DNA of 64,000 nucleotides from Candidatus Gastranaerophilales bacterium (lineage in GTDB: Bacteria > Cyanobacteriota > Vampirovibrionia > Gastranaerophilales > Gastranaerophilaceae), in NCBI GenBank assembly GCA_017475485.1, contig JAFVFO010000009.1, positions 1 to 64,000 of the forward strand, in the 5' to 3' direction. The translations under genes and the position numbers were made by a program. Below, in pieces: positions 42,716-51,471 of the stretch. Below the pieces are notes generated by a model. The model had not been told where the DNA came from. It made no database searches and saw only the letters and a program-made list of their open reading frames with translations. The stretch's first letter is position 1; every line of letters starts with the position of its first letter.

Positions 42716-43207
42716 TTATGCTTGAGTGTTTAATTTGCGTTTTGTTCTAAAATATGATGTTACGTCATCTTTGCCTGTTGTTTGTATATCCATTCCTTCC
42801 ATTACATATAATGTATTTGTTTTAAACAGTTCAAATACACCTGTAAGGTTTGAACCTTTTACAATAAGTACCCTGTCTTTTACTTTTGAAGTGTTATTCT
42901 TTTTGTTTTTCGGGGGATTTTTATGTATTGTGGCTTCTAAAACTAATTTGTCAGACAAACTGCCTTCGCCTGTTCTGTCTTTGTTTAGTTTTACATATAT
43001 TTCATAATTTTTTCTGTCAGATGTTTTATCAACATCTTTTAATGCTTCCATAAATTCATCACGCGGAAAAGGCTTTGCCTTAAGGCATGCGTATCTTGGG
43101 TCGGAGTAGTAAAAATCACGCTTAAAAACTTCTCTTGTTTCGTAATTTTTCTTACACAAGTGCGCGCCGTTGAAATTTAAATTTGAGTTACTTATTCTTT
43201 CTATCAT
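42716..43207 (-). CDS. Lineage-specific protein with N-terminal L-N-F-N-G motif
   Basis: 163 residues, not recognised. The start reads M-I-E-R-I-S-N-S-N-L-N-F-N-G, one of the clearest copies of the recurrent N-terminal motif. The rest is a basic alpha/beta domain of charged segments with R-V-L-I-V-K-G-S-N-L-T-G-V-F-E-L-F and no signal peptide or membrane helix. It ends K-L-N-T-Q-A. A terminator separates it from the SLH gene; it is monocistronic. Confidence 0.6.
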   Translation of the reverse strand: MIERISNSNLNFNGAHLCKKNYETREVFKRDFYYSDPRYACLKAKPFPRDEFMEALKDVDKTSDRKNYEIYVKLNKDRTGEGSLSDKLVLEATIHKNPPKNKKNNTSKVKDRVLIVKGSNLTGVFELFKTNTLYVMEGMDIQTTGKDDVTSYFRTKRKLNTQA

Positions 43208-43304
43208 CTTTTACACTCATAAAATAGTTATAACTTAAGTAACTCTACAAAAACCGTAAATAAAAAATATTGCCTGATGTCTTATAAATTTTAAAATTTG
43301 TAAA

Positions 43305-43619
43305 CTAAATTTCAGATAAAAGATAATCAGCCATCCATTGATGTTCCATATCTTCGCAAGCTAATGCTTTTAGCGGGGCAATAGAGCTTTCGCCAATTCT
43401 TATAAGGCTCATTGCAACAACACCGCGTTTAATTCCTGTTAGTGTTCTTAGTTTTTGAACCAATGCGTCAACAACATGTTCGCCCATTGCTACAATTGAA
43501 TTTTCAACATCATTTTTTGTTGTCGAATCAACATCTGATAATAAATAATCTAATTTTTCCGATACCGTTAAGTTGTTGTTGATAACTGCTTGCATTTGTT
43601 CTTTACTTTTTTCTGACAA
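43305..43619 (-). CDS. Small HEAT-repeat-like protein
   Basis: 104 residues. The second half (V-E-N-S-I-V-A-M-G-E-H-V-V-D-A-L-V-Q-K-L..R-G-V-V-A-M-S-L-I-R-I-G-E-S-S-I-A-P-L) has the helix-turn-helix spacing of two HEAT/PBS-lyase-type repeats, with the typical G near each turn. It would be a protein-binding module. The start at 43619 is TTG; TATACT lies four bases upstream, and an internal ATG at M-Q-A-V is an alternative. Stand-alone. Confidence 0.55.
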   Translation of the reverse strand: MSEKSKEQMQAVINNNLTVSEKLDYLLSDVDSTTKNDVENSIVAMGEHVVDALVQKLRTLTGIKRGVVAMSLIRIGESSIAPLKALACEDMEHQWMADYLLSEI

Positions 43620-43709
43620 TTTTAGTATATATTAAAAAACCATGCTTTTTTGATTTCTTTATTTAATCTTTATATGGGTATAAAGATTTTTTTATGATAA
43701 ATTTAAAGA

Positions 43710-45086
43710 ATGAAAATAAACGCGCTTGAATTATTTTTAAAACAAAGACGATTTGACCTTATTTTTAAATATTTGTATTTAAAATATCCCGATAATCCTT
43801 ATGCTAAATATGCTTATATTGAAAATATAAGAGCGTTTAACAATTTTTTTGAAGAGTGTCCTTCGTCGGGCATTCCTAAAAATTCTAAAGAAGACTTTAT
43901 TAATACATTTGATGAAATTTATAAGTCAATTAAAAACGAAGGCTTTAACCCTGCTTTTGGTGTAATTCCCATATCCAACCAAGGCGAAATAGCAGATGGC
44001 GCGCATAGATTGGCAGTTTGCGCCTGTCTTAATAAAGATATAGAAGTGCGCGACATTGGTTTTAGCGATAATTTATATGATTATCGTCTTTTCAGGTACA
44101 GAAAAATGGATGAATCGGCTATGGATTGGGGTGCGCTGGAATATGTTAAACTTAACCAAAATGCCTATATTGTAAATCTTCATTCTGCTGTAGTGCACAA
44201 TCTGGATGAAGAAGTTGAAAAAATTCTTGAAAAATACGGTTTTATTTATTATAAAAAAGAAATTCAATTGTCCTTAAATGCTTATGTTAACCTGAATAAA
44301 CTTTCTTATGGTTCGTTTTGGCAGGGCGCGAATTGGATAGGCAATGTTGAAAATAAATTTAAAGGTGCAAAAAAGCATGCCGAGCTTTCAAGGGGAAAGG
44401 GCGTAAATCCTCTCAGGGCTTATGTTTTTGTGTGCGATAATTTTGATAATGTGTTAAAGGCGAAGTCCGAAATCAGAAAACTGTGTAATCTTGGTAATTA
44501 CAGTGTGCATATTAATGATACAAGAGAAGAAGCTATATGGCTTGCTATGACGTATTTTAATAAAAATTCTCTTGACTTAATTAATATAAGACCTTTTGCT
44601 TATGAAGATTATAAATTTGATTCATATATTGATGAATTAAAAAAGCTGGCTTTTGATAAAAATATTGATTTAGATGACATTTGTGCTTCCGGTTCAACAC
44701 CTTTGGATGTTTTTGGAATAAGAAAAAGTCAGGATTTAGATTTTTTGTATTGCGGAAGTGGTGATTTTTATATACAAACCGGTGTTTTATCTAACCATGA
44801 CAGCCAGCTTGAATATTATCCTTATTCTAAAAAAGAAATTATAAAAAACCCTGAATACCATTTTTATTATAAGGGTTTAAAATTTATCTCTCTTAACGTT
44901 CTATATGAAATGAAGAAAAAAAGAGGAGAAGTTCCTAAAGATATTAATGATTGTAAAGATATAAAAAGAGCTTTGAAACGTTCAAAACCGCCTTTTAGAA
45001 TTTATCAAAAAATTAAATCAGGCCCTAACAGAATGATTGTTCTTTTTGAATGTATAAGAATAAGATACAAAAAGCGCAAAAAATAA
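43710..45086 (+). CDS. ParB-like domain fused to nucleotidyltransferase-like domain
   Basis: 458 residues. Residues about 75-115 read V-I-P-I-S-N-Q-G-E-I-A-D-G-A-H-R-L-A-V, the [D/E]-G-x-H-R core of ParB/sulfiredoxin-fold enzymes. A middle domain (about 140-290) is unfamiliar. Near 325-345 A-S-G-S-T-P-L-D-V-F-G-I-R-K-S-Q-D-L-D-F fits the G-S..D-x-D signature of nucleotidyltransferase-fold proteins, followed by a helical region with F-I-S-L-N-V-L-Y-E-M-K-K-K-R. The basic C-terminus ends K-K-R-K-K. Similar domain pairs occur in surface-polysaccharide loci, but no such locus is here. TAAATT is six bases before the ATG. Confidence 0.6.
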   Translation: MKINALELFLKQRRFDLIFKYLYLKYPDNPYAKYAYIENIRAFNNFFEECPSSGIPKNSKEDFINTFDEIYKSIKNEGFNPAFGVIPISNQGEIADGAHRLAVCACLNKDIEVRDIGFSDNLYDYRLFRYRKMDESAMDWGALEYVKLNQNAYIVNLHSAVVHNLDEEVEKILEKYGFIYYKKEIQLSLNAYVNLNKLSYGSFWQGANWIGNVENKFKGAKKHAELSRGKGVNPLRAYVFVCDNFDNVLKAKSEIRKLCNLGNYSVHINDTREEAIWLAMTYFNKNSLDLINIRPFAYEDYKFDSYIDELKKLAFDKNIDLDDICASGSTPLDVFGIRKSQDLDFLYCGSGDFYIQTGVLSNHDSQLEYYPYSKKEIIKNPEYHFYYKGLKFISLNVLYEMKKKRGEVPKDINDCKDIKRALKRSKPPFRIYQKIKSGPNRMIVLFECIRIRYKKRKK

Positions 45087-45096
45087 TTTTTTATTG

Positions 45097-45108
45097 TAGA
45101 ATATAGTT
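45097..45108 (+). promoter_or_regulatory. Leaderless -10 box of ffh
   Basis: TAGAAT (45097-45102), ATAGTT, ATG at 45109. No Shine-Dalgarno sequence, no clear -35. Confidence 0.55.
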
Positions 45109-46464
45109 ATGTTTGATAGTTTATCTCAAAGATTGCAGGAGATTATTAAAAAAACAGCTTCGCAATCTACTTTAACAGAAGAAAATATGCAAGATGCCCT
45201 GCGCGAAATCAGGCGTGCGCTTTTAGGGGCGGATGTTTCGTTAAATGTTGTTAAATCTTTTATATCTTCTATAAAAGATAAGGCTGAAGGGGCGCAGGTT
45301 GTTAAATCCACAAATCCTTCTCAAACTTTAATTAAACTTGTAAATGATGAATTGACTAATTTATTAGGTGAAAAGCAAGCTCCTTTAAAATTAGATACAA
45401 ATCCTTCTATCGTAATGCTTCTTGGTTTGCAGGGTTCAGGTAAAACTACGAGTGCCGCAAAACTTGCGCTTAAATTAAAAAAAGAAGGCAAAACCCCTTT
45501 ATTGGTTGCACTTGACGTTTATCGCCCCGCTGCAATTTTACAGCTAAAAACACTTGCTGATGATAATAAAATAGACTTTTTCTCATTGGATAATGAAAAA
45601 AATGTTGTTAAAATTGCGCAAGAATCACTAAAATATGCAGCTGAACATAATAATACGGTATTAATATTTGATACTGCAGGAAGATTAGAGATTGATTCGG
45701 ATATGATGGCTGAATTAATGCTTATTAACCATAGTTTCAATATTAACGAGAAATTGCTTGTAATTGATTCTATGATAGGGCAAAGCGCTGTCGAAATAGC
45801 TTTAAATTTTGATGAACAGCTGGTGTTAGACGGTTTTATTTTAACTAAATTAGATGGTGATACCAAGGGCGGATGCGCCTTGAGTATTGTGCATTCTACC
45901 CATAAACCGGTAAAGTTAATTGCTGAAGGTGAAAATATAAGACCGTTGCAAGATTTTCACCCTGACAGAATGGCAAACAGAATTCTTGGCATGGGTGATA
46001 TTGTTTCTTTGGTTGAAAGGGCTCAAGAAGCTGTTAATATCGAAGAAGCGCGTGAACTTGAAAGTAAAATGCTGAAAAACGAATTCAGCTTTAATGATTT
46101 TTTAAAAATTCAAAAACAAATTAAGGCACTGGGTTCTTTCGGGGGTATTTTATCCATGCTTCCTTTGGGCATATCAAAAGATGATACGGATAAAATTTCA
46201 CATGAAGGTGAAAAACAGCTTAAAAGGTTTGAAGTTTTAATTCAATCTATGACTTTAGAAGAAAGAAATAATCCGAATATTTTAAATTCTTCAAGGAAAA
46301 AAAGAATTGCACAAGGTGCAGGTGCTTCATTAAATGAGCTCAATGCTTTTATAAGCCAATTTGAAACCATGAGAAAAATGATGAAGGGCTTGGGTAATCT
46401 TAAAAATTCCATGAAAGGCAAAGGTGGTAAAATGCCTTTTGGAATGCCTAAATTTCCGTTTTAG
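45109..46464 (+). CDS. ffh: Signal recognition particle GTPase Ffh
   Basis: 451 residues in NG-M layout. G1 is G-L-Q-G-S-G-K-T-T-S, then L-D-V-Y-R-P-A-A-I-L-Q-L, G3 D-T-A-G-R-L, and T-K-L-D-G-D-T-K-G-G (G4 and closing motif). The M domain (about 300-440) is Met-rich and ends in G-K-M-P-F-G-M-P-K-F-P-F. It binds signal sequences with 4.5S RNA, which is not in the window. trkA begins nine bases on. Confidence 0.96.
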   Translation: MFDSLSQRLQEIIKKTASQSTLTEENMQDALREIRRALLGADVSLNVVKSFISSIKDKAEGAQVVKSTNPSQTLIKLVNDELTNLLGEKQAPLKLDTNPSIVMLLGLQGSGKTTSAAKLALKLKKEGKTPLLVALDVYRPAAILQLKTLADDNKIDFFSLDNEKNVVKIAQESLKYAAEHNNTVLIFDTAGRLEIDSDMMAELMLINHSFNINEKLLVIDSMIGQSAVEIALNFDEQLVLDGFILTKLDGDTKGGCALSIVHSTHKPVKLIAEGENIRPLQDFHPDRMANRILGMGDIVSLVERAQEAVNIEEARELESKMLKNEFSFNDFLKIQKQIKALGSFGGILSMLPLGISKDDTDKISHEGEKQLKRFEVLIQSMTLEERNNPNILNSSRKKRIAQGAGASLNELNAFISQFETMRKMMKGLGNLKNSMKGKGGKMPFGMPKFPF

Positions 46465-46472
46465 GGGGGAAT

Positions 46473-47810
46473 ATGAAAATAATTATATATGGTGCAAATT
46501 CAATGGCTGCAGGTATTGCGGCAGAATTTTTTGAAGATCATGATATTATAGTTATAGATCCCATACAAAAAAATCTTGATTCTTTTGCAAACTTAGATAT
46601 CGGCATAATGCTCGGTGATGCGTTAAATATCAAAGTTTTAAAGCAGGCCGACGTTATGAATAGTGATTGCTTTATAGCGGTTTCCGATAATGATGAATCA
46701 AATATTATTTCTTGTCTTATGGCGCGTCAAATCTCCAATGCGCAGACGATTTGTTTTGTCAGAAAAAAAGAATCCATGGAATCTTTAAATTCCCTGAAAG
46801 ACGAATATAAGTCAAGTTACGCGCAATATATTGACCACATTATTTGGCCTCAAAAACTGCTGGTTCAGGAAATTTTTAAGATTATTACCGTTCCTGACGC
46901 TCTTGATGTGGAAAATTTTGCAAAAGGCAGAGCAAGACTTTTTGAGTATAGAATTAAAGAAGATTCGGAACTTATAAACAAAAAATTGAAGGATTGTTAT
47001 TTTAATTCTGAGGTTCTTGTTGTCGGGATAGTAAGGAATGATGAGTTATTTATTCCAAACGGAGATAGCGAATTTAAACAAAATGATAAAGCAATTTTAA
47101 TGGGTTCTCCTATAGGGCTTGACATTGCCGCAAGTGAACTTTTTGAAGCAAAAGGAAAAGTTAAAAAAATTGCCATTATCGGTGGCGGCTCTGTTGGATA
47201 TGAACTAGCGCTTGCGCTTGAAAAAACAAAAATGCGCTCTAAGATAATTGAAATCAACTATAAAAGATGTGAAACCTTATCTCAAAATTTAAAAAATACC
47301 TTATTGCTTCATGGTTCAGGTACAAGTTTAGAGCTTTTAGAGCAGGAAGAAATCGGAAGATGTGACGTTGTTGTTGCAATTACAAATAATGATGAGAAAA
47401 ATTTATTATGCTCATTATTATCAAAACAACTGGGTGCTAAAAAAATCATTACAAGGGTTAGTGAAAATGCTACGGCTAATTTGTTTGAGCGGGTCGGGGT
47501 GGATGTTGCGATTTCGCAAAGAGATGCCTGCATAACAGAAATTAAAAACAGAATCATAGAAACCCGTGCAGGTGTTATTGCAACGGTTGAGCGCGGACAG
47601 GGGGAAATCGTTGAGCTTGCTTTATCGCAAAACTTTGTTCAAAAACCGCTTTGGGAATTAAAAACCCCTGCAAACTGCGTTGTTGCAATAATTAAGCGCG
47701 GTTCAAAAGTTATTATCCCGAAAGGAAAAACTGAAATTAAACCTCTTGATACTCTTTTAGTGTTTACAAAAACAAATGACGCTCAATCAATTAAGGAATA
47801 TTTTAAATAA
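46473..47810 (+). CDS. trkA: Trk potassium uptake regulatory subunit TrkA
   Basis: 445 residues with two RCK modules, each a Rossmann domain plus TrkA_C. The second has a normal dinucleotide loop I-I-G-G-G-S-V-G-Y-E; the first reads G-A-N-S-M-A-A-G, a changed loop. Acidic residues ending each second strand (V-I-D-P, I-I-E-I-N) indicate NAD(H) preference. It gates TrkH in response to nucleotides. Shine-Dalgarno is GGGGGGAA. The stop and trkH start share one base. Confidence 0.93.
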   Translation: MKIIIYGANSMAAGIAAEFFEDHDIIVIDPIQKNLDSFANLDIGIMLGDALNIKVLKQADVMNSDCFIAVSDNDESNIISCLMARQISNAQTICFVRKKESMESLNSLKDEYKSSYAQYIDHIIWPQKLLVQEIFKIITVPDALDVENFAKGRARLFEYRIKEDSELINKKLKDCYFNSEVLVVGIVRNDELFIPNGDSEFKQNDKAILMGSPIGLDIAASELFEAKGKVKKIAIIGGGSVGYELALALEKTKMRSKIIEINYKRCETLSQNLKNTLLLHGSGTSLELLEQEEIGRCDVVVAITNNDEKNLLCSLLSKQLGAKKIITRVSENATANLFERVGVDVAISQRDACITEIKNRIIETRAGVIATVERGQGEIVELALSQNFVQKPLWELKTPANCVVAIIKRGSKVIIPKGKTEIKPLDTLLVFTKTNDAQSIKEYFK

Positions 47811-49261
47811 TGCGCTACAATTTAATATTTAATATACTTGGTTTAATTTCAAAATATATAGGGGTGATGTTTTTAATACCTGTCATTGCAGGTTTCATTC
47901 TGCATGAAAATAATCATATTATGCCGTTTTTAGCTTCGTTAGCAATGGCTATGCTTATCGGAATATTATTTTCCGTAAAAAAAGCTCCGCAAAAAGATAT
48001 AGATAATATCCGAAAGTCGGAATCTTTGACAACGGTATTTTTTGCTTGGATTTTATTTGCGCTTATATGCTCAATTCCTTACTTGTTTTATGATTTTAGC
48101 TTTACTGACGCATTATTTGAAGCAATGTCGGGCGTTACAACGACGGGAGCTACAATAATCAATGATTTTACATTATATCCTAAGGTTTTATTTTTCTTTC
48201 GCTCTTTAACTCAGTGGTTTGGCGGTATGGGTATAGTAGTATTATTTATTGCGGTTTTACCTAAGATTTCTGTAGCGGGTCGTCAAATGTTTTATGCTGA
48301 AGCCCCGACACCGACACAAGACAAGGCAACACCCAGAATTCGCTATACGGCAAGCTGGCTTTGGGGAATTTATTTGGCGCTGACCTTAATTGAAACGGTT
48401 ATTTTAAAATACTTAGGACTGGATTGGTATAATGCGGTTGTAACTTCCTTGTCAACTACTGCGACAGGCGGTTTTTCACCCTTACCGAACAGTGTTTTTG
48501 ATTTTCAAAGTAATAAAATTATTCTTTGTATCTTAATTTTTATGTTTATTGCAGGTATAAATTATATTTTAATATATAGAACTTTTAAATCAAAAAATCC
48601 TATGCCTTTTTTCAAAAATGAAGAATTTAGGGCATATCTTGGTTTTACAACATTTTTAGTTGTATTTTTGGCTTTAAGTCTTATTTATAATTCAAATTAT
48701 GATTGGTTTAAGGCATTTTTCCATTCGGCCTTTGAAATTGTTGCCACAATGACAACAACCGGTTTTGCTATAGATAATTATATAAATTGGGACGCAACAT
48801 CTAAAATGATATTATTCCTTGCTTTTTTTACGGGCGGATGTGCAACTTCGACTTCGGGCGGTATAAAAATAATACGCTGGATTTTTGTCGGAAAATATCT
48901 TAAAAGAGAAATTAATAAAATTATTCACCCTAAAGGAGTGTATCCTATTAAGCTGGAAGGTGCGATTGTGGATAATGATGTGGCAAGTCAAATGCTGACT
49001 TTTATTATCTTTTACCTTGTTATATTTGGTATAGGTGCATTCATAATTTTACTTTTTGAAAATAATACAACAATCGCTCTGTCGGCTTCCGCAAGTACAA
49101 TCGGTAATATTGGCCCTGCCTTTAGTTCAATCGGCCCTATGGATAGTTTTTTACATCTGCATACATTTTCAAAATATGTAATAATTCTTTTAATGTTAAT
49201 CGGAAGACTTGAAATTATTCCTTTTCTTGCAATATTAAATAAAGACCTATGGAAAGATTAG
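47810..49261 (+). CDS. trkH: Trk potassium transporter membrane subunit TrkH
   Basis: 483 residues in four M1-P-M2 repeats. The four pore loops are visible: S-G-V-T-T-T-G-A-T-I, S-T-T-A-T-G-G-F-S, M-T-T-T-G-F-A-I-D and S-T-I-G-N-I-G-P. A Gly in each selectivity filter matches K+/Na+-coupled Trk/Ktr channels. It imports K+ with TrkA as gating ring. Confidence 0.95.
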   Translation: MRYNLIFNILGLISKYIGVMFLIPVIAGFILHENNHIMPFLASLAMAMLIGILFSVKKAPQKDIDNIRKSESLTTVFFAWILFALICSIPYLFYDFSFTDALFEAMSGVTTTGATIINDFTLYPKVLFFFRSLTQWFGGMGIVVLFIAVLPKISVAGRQMFYAEAPTPTQDKATPRIRYTASWLWGIYLALTLIETVILKYLGLDWYNAVVTSLSTTATGGFSPLPNSVFDFQSNKIILCILIFMFIAGINYILIYRTFKSKNPMPFFKNEEFRAYLGFTTFLVVFLALSLIYNSNYDWFKAFFHSAFEIVATMTTTGFAIDNYINWDATSKMILFLAFFTGGCATSTSGGIKIIRWIFVGKYLKREINKIIHPKGVYPIKLEGAIVDNDVASQMLTFIIFYLVIFGIGAFIILLFENNTTIALSASASTIGNIGPAFSSIGPMDSFLHLHTFSKYVIILLMLIGRLEIIPFLAILNKDLWKD

Positions 49262-49262
49262 T

Positions 49263-50198
49263 ATGACAAATAATAAGAAATTAAAAATAATTTTTGTTGG
49301 AATGCCTGATATGGCGGTTATTTGTCTTAATAACTTATTAGAGAAAAAATTTAATATTGTAGGTGTCATACCCCCTGAAAAAACGCATGAAACATATAAT
49401 ACATTTATAAATTTCACAAAAGTGCATAAATTAAATATAATTGACTTTGAAAAAACTCCAAACGAAAAAGAATGTATTGAAAAAATTAAAAAACTCAATG
49501 CCGATATCGGTGTAGTTTGTTCGTATAACTGCCTTTTGAATGCAGATTTTCTTAAAACAACAAAACTTGGCTATATTAATGCTCATCCTTCCTTATTGCC
49601 TGATTACAGAGGAGCAATGCCATATTTTCATATTATTAAAAACGGTGAAAAAAAATCAGGTGTTACTTTACATTTTATGGATGAAACTTTTGATACAGGC
49701 GATATTATATATCAGGAAGTATTTGATTTATTGCCTTGGGAAACTATGGGCACGTTGTTTAACAGAACCAACTACATGATATCTGACGCATTAATTAAGG
49801 TTTTATCTGATTATGAAAATGGTATTGATTTTAAAAGAATACCTCAGTCAAAATCATCTTTTTATATAAAAGCACCAAAAACCGACGGGCATTTGAAAAT
49901 AAGGTGGAATAAGAAGCCAAATGAACTTTATTGTCTTATTAAGGCCTGCAACCCTTTTTTTAATGCTTTTACATCTTTTAGAAATACCGCAATGAAAGTC
50001 ATGAAGGCATCCCCTATTGAATATCCGCATAAATTGCCCCCCGGACAAATTGCACAGGCAAATGAAAACAGCCTTCTTGTTGCATGTCAAGGCGGATATC
50101 TTTCAATAGAAATTTTACAGCTTGCAACCTGGGGAGTGTTCAGTCCTAAGGAATTTTACTATACTTTCACACCTACAACCGAGGAATTTTTAACATAG
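49263..50198 (+). CDS. Formyltransferase of the Fmt family, substrate uncertain
   Basis: 311 residues, close to methionyl-tRNA formyltransferase. The catalytic Asn-His-Asp set is present: I-N-A-H-P-S-L-L-P-D-Y-R-G and F-D-T-G-D. An Fmt-like C-terminal OB domain follows (P-P-G-Q-I-A-Q-A). The basic tRNA-binding loop that Fmt has near residue 35-50 (R-P-A-G-R-G-K-K) is missing; the region reads P-P-E-K-T-H-E-T-Y. It could be a divergent Fmt or a sugar N-formyltransferase using 10-formyltetrahydrofolate. Starts one base after trkH. Confidence 0.75.
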   Translation: MTNNKKLKIIFVGMPDMAVICLNNLLEKKFNIVGVIPPEKTHETYNTFINFTKVHKLNIIDFEKTPNEKECIEKIKKLNADIGVVCSYNCLLNADFLKTTKLGYINAHPSLLPDYRGAMPYFHIIKNGEKKSGVTLHFMDETFDTGDIIYQEVFDLLPWETMGTLFNRTNYMISDALIKVLSDYENGIDFKRIPQSKSSFYIKAPKTDGHLKIRWNKKPNELYCLIKACNPFFNAFTSFRNTAMKVMKASPIEYPHKLPPGQIAQANENSLLVACQGGYLSIEILQLATWGVFSPKEFYYTFTPTTEEFLT

Positions 50199-50208
50199 AG
50201 GTAAATAA

Positions 50209-51024
50209 ATGGATAAACTACATTTTTTGACAGCCGGAATACCAAGCAATGCAAAAGATTATTCAAATGCTTTTGAAATATTAGAGCAAGATAATTTAGA
50301 CGGGCTTGAAGTTGAATTTGTACATGGGGTTAGATATTCTCCTAAAACGCGCGAATATATTTTATCGAGAGGAAATAAATTAATCACTCATCATGGGCCG
50401 TATTATATTAATTTGAATTCTAAAGAAGAAGATAAAAAACAAGCCAGCATAAAAAGAGTGCTCGATACGGCGCGCGCAGGGCAAGATTTAGGTGCATATT
50501 CCATAACTTATCATGCCGCGTTTTACCTTGGTGAAGATAGTAAAGCCGTTACAAAAAAAATGATTGATTGCCATAAAATTATTGTGGATACGTTATGTGA
50601 AGAAAATAACAATATTTGGATTCGTCCCGAAACAACAGGTAAAAATTCTCAATGGGGAACGCTTGGAGAAATAATTGAATTATCTAAGGAATTTAAACAA
50701 GTGTTGCCTTGTATTGATTTTGCCCACATGCATGCCAGAAATAACGGTATTTACAATACTTATGACGAGTTTTGCAAAATTTTAGAAACATTGGGCAATA
50801 ATTTGGGTGATATCGCATTGAATAATTTCCATGGCCACGTTGCAGGTATTGAATACGGCCTAAAGGGCGAAAAAAAGCACCTTATTTTTGAAGAAGCTGA
50901 CTTTAACTATAAAGATTTGCTTCGTGCTATGAAAAAGTTTAATATAAAAGGTGCACTTGTTTGTGAAAGTCCTAATATAGAGATTGACGCAAAAATTCTA
51001 AAAGATTATTATACAAGTTTGTAA
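50209..51024 (+). CDS. Endonuclease IV-like TIM-barrel protein
   Basis: 271 residues, AP-endonuclease-2/Nfo family. Zn-ligand candidates in order: T-H-H-G-P-Y-Y-I-N-L (His), Y-H-A-A-F-Y (His), R-P-E-T-T-G (Glu), C-I-D-F-A-H-M-H-A-R (Asp and His), N-F-H-G-H (His), G-E-K-K-H (the usual D-x-H, here without the Asp) and C-E-S-P-N (Glu). Most of the trinuclear zinc set is present, so it is likely a deoxyribonuclease IV acting on abasic DNA, of the shorter archaeal-like type. Shine-Dalgarno AGAGGTAAA. Confidence 0.85.
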   Translation: MDKLHFLTAGIPSNAKDYSNAFEILEQDNLDGLEVEFVHGVRYSPKTREYILSRGNKLITHHGPYYINLNSKEEDKKQASIKRVLDTARAGQDLGAYSITYHAAFYLGEDSKAVTKKMIDCHKIIVDTLCEENNNIWIRPETTGKNSQWGTLGEIIELSKEFKQVLPCIDFAHMHARNNGIYNTYDEFCKILETLGNNLGDIALNNFHGHVAGIEYGLKGEKKHLIFEEADFNYKDLLRAMKKFNIKGALVCESPNIEIDAKILKDYYTSL

Positions 51025-51046
51025 TTGCAAAAAAATGAGGTAAATA

Positions 51047-51058
51047 TATAATAAGATT
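51047..51058 (+). promoter_or_regulatory. Leaderless promoter of 51059 gene
   Basis: TTGCAA (51025-51030), 16-base spacer, TATAAT (51047-51052), AAGATT, ATG at 51059. This is the best complete example in the window. Confidence 0.7.
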
Positions 51059-51451
51059 ATGAAAAATAGATTTTTAAATTTTGTTAAATGGTTTTTTATT
51101 GTACTAGGAGTGCTATTCTTGTTTGAAATGCTTATTTTATCAGGAATATTCATGGGCTTTAATTCTATTAAAGAAACAGAATTCAAACCTGCTTCCAACA
51201 TGGCAAAATTAAAGGAGATTCGGCCTGTAATTGACTATGCTGAAAAATATAAAACGGAAAATAACTCATACCCTAAAAGTGTTGATGTTAAGTTGAAAAA
51301 TGGTGAATATACCTATGAAACAATGAATAATTCCAATTGCTTTAAAATAATATATAAAAATAAAAATGTTCAAAAAGATTATTCAAAATGCAGTATAAAT
51401 ACGGAAAATTCAAACTCTGCAACTGAGAGTTATTCTGAAATTACAAAATAG
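51059..51451 (+). CDS. Small membrane-anchored protein
   Basis: 130 residues, not recognised. One N-terminal membrane helix (about 12-36), then a polar, Lys/Asn/Ser-rich extracytoplasmic domain with E-K-Y-K-T-E-N-N-S-Y-P-K-S and two Cys (N-C-F, K-C-S). The pattern helix plus Y-A-E-K-Y..N-N-S-Y-P resembles the start of pseudopilin-like soluble domains, but there is no prepilin cleavage site. It is 20 bases upstream of the M48 peptidase gene. Confidence 0.65.
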   Translation: MKNRFLNFVKWFFIVLGVLFLFEMLILSGIFMGFNSIKETEFKPASNMAKLKEIRPVIDYAEKYKTENNSYPKSVDVKLKNGEYTYETMNNSNCFKIIYKNKNVQKDYSKCSINTENSNSATESYSEITK

Positions 51452-51471
51452 ATAAAACTGGAGTTAAAAAA

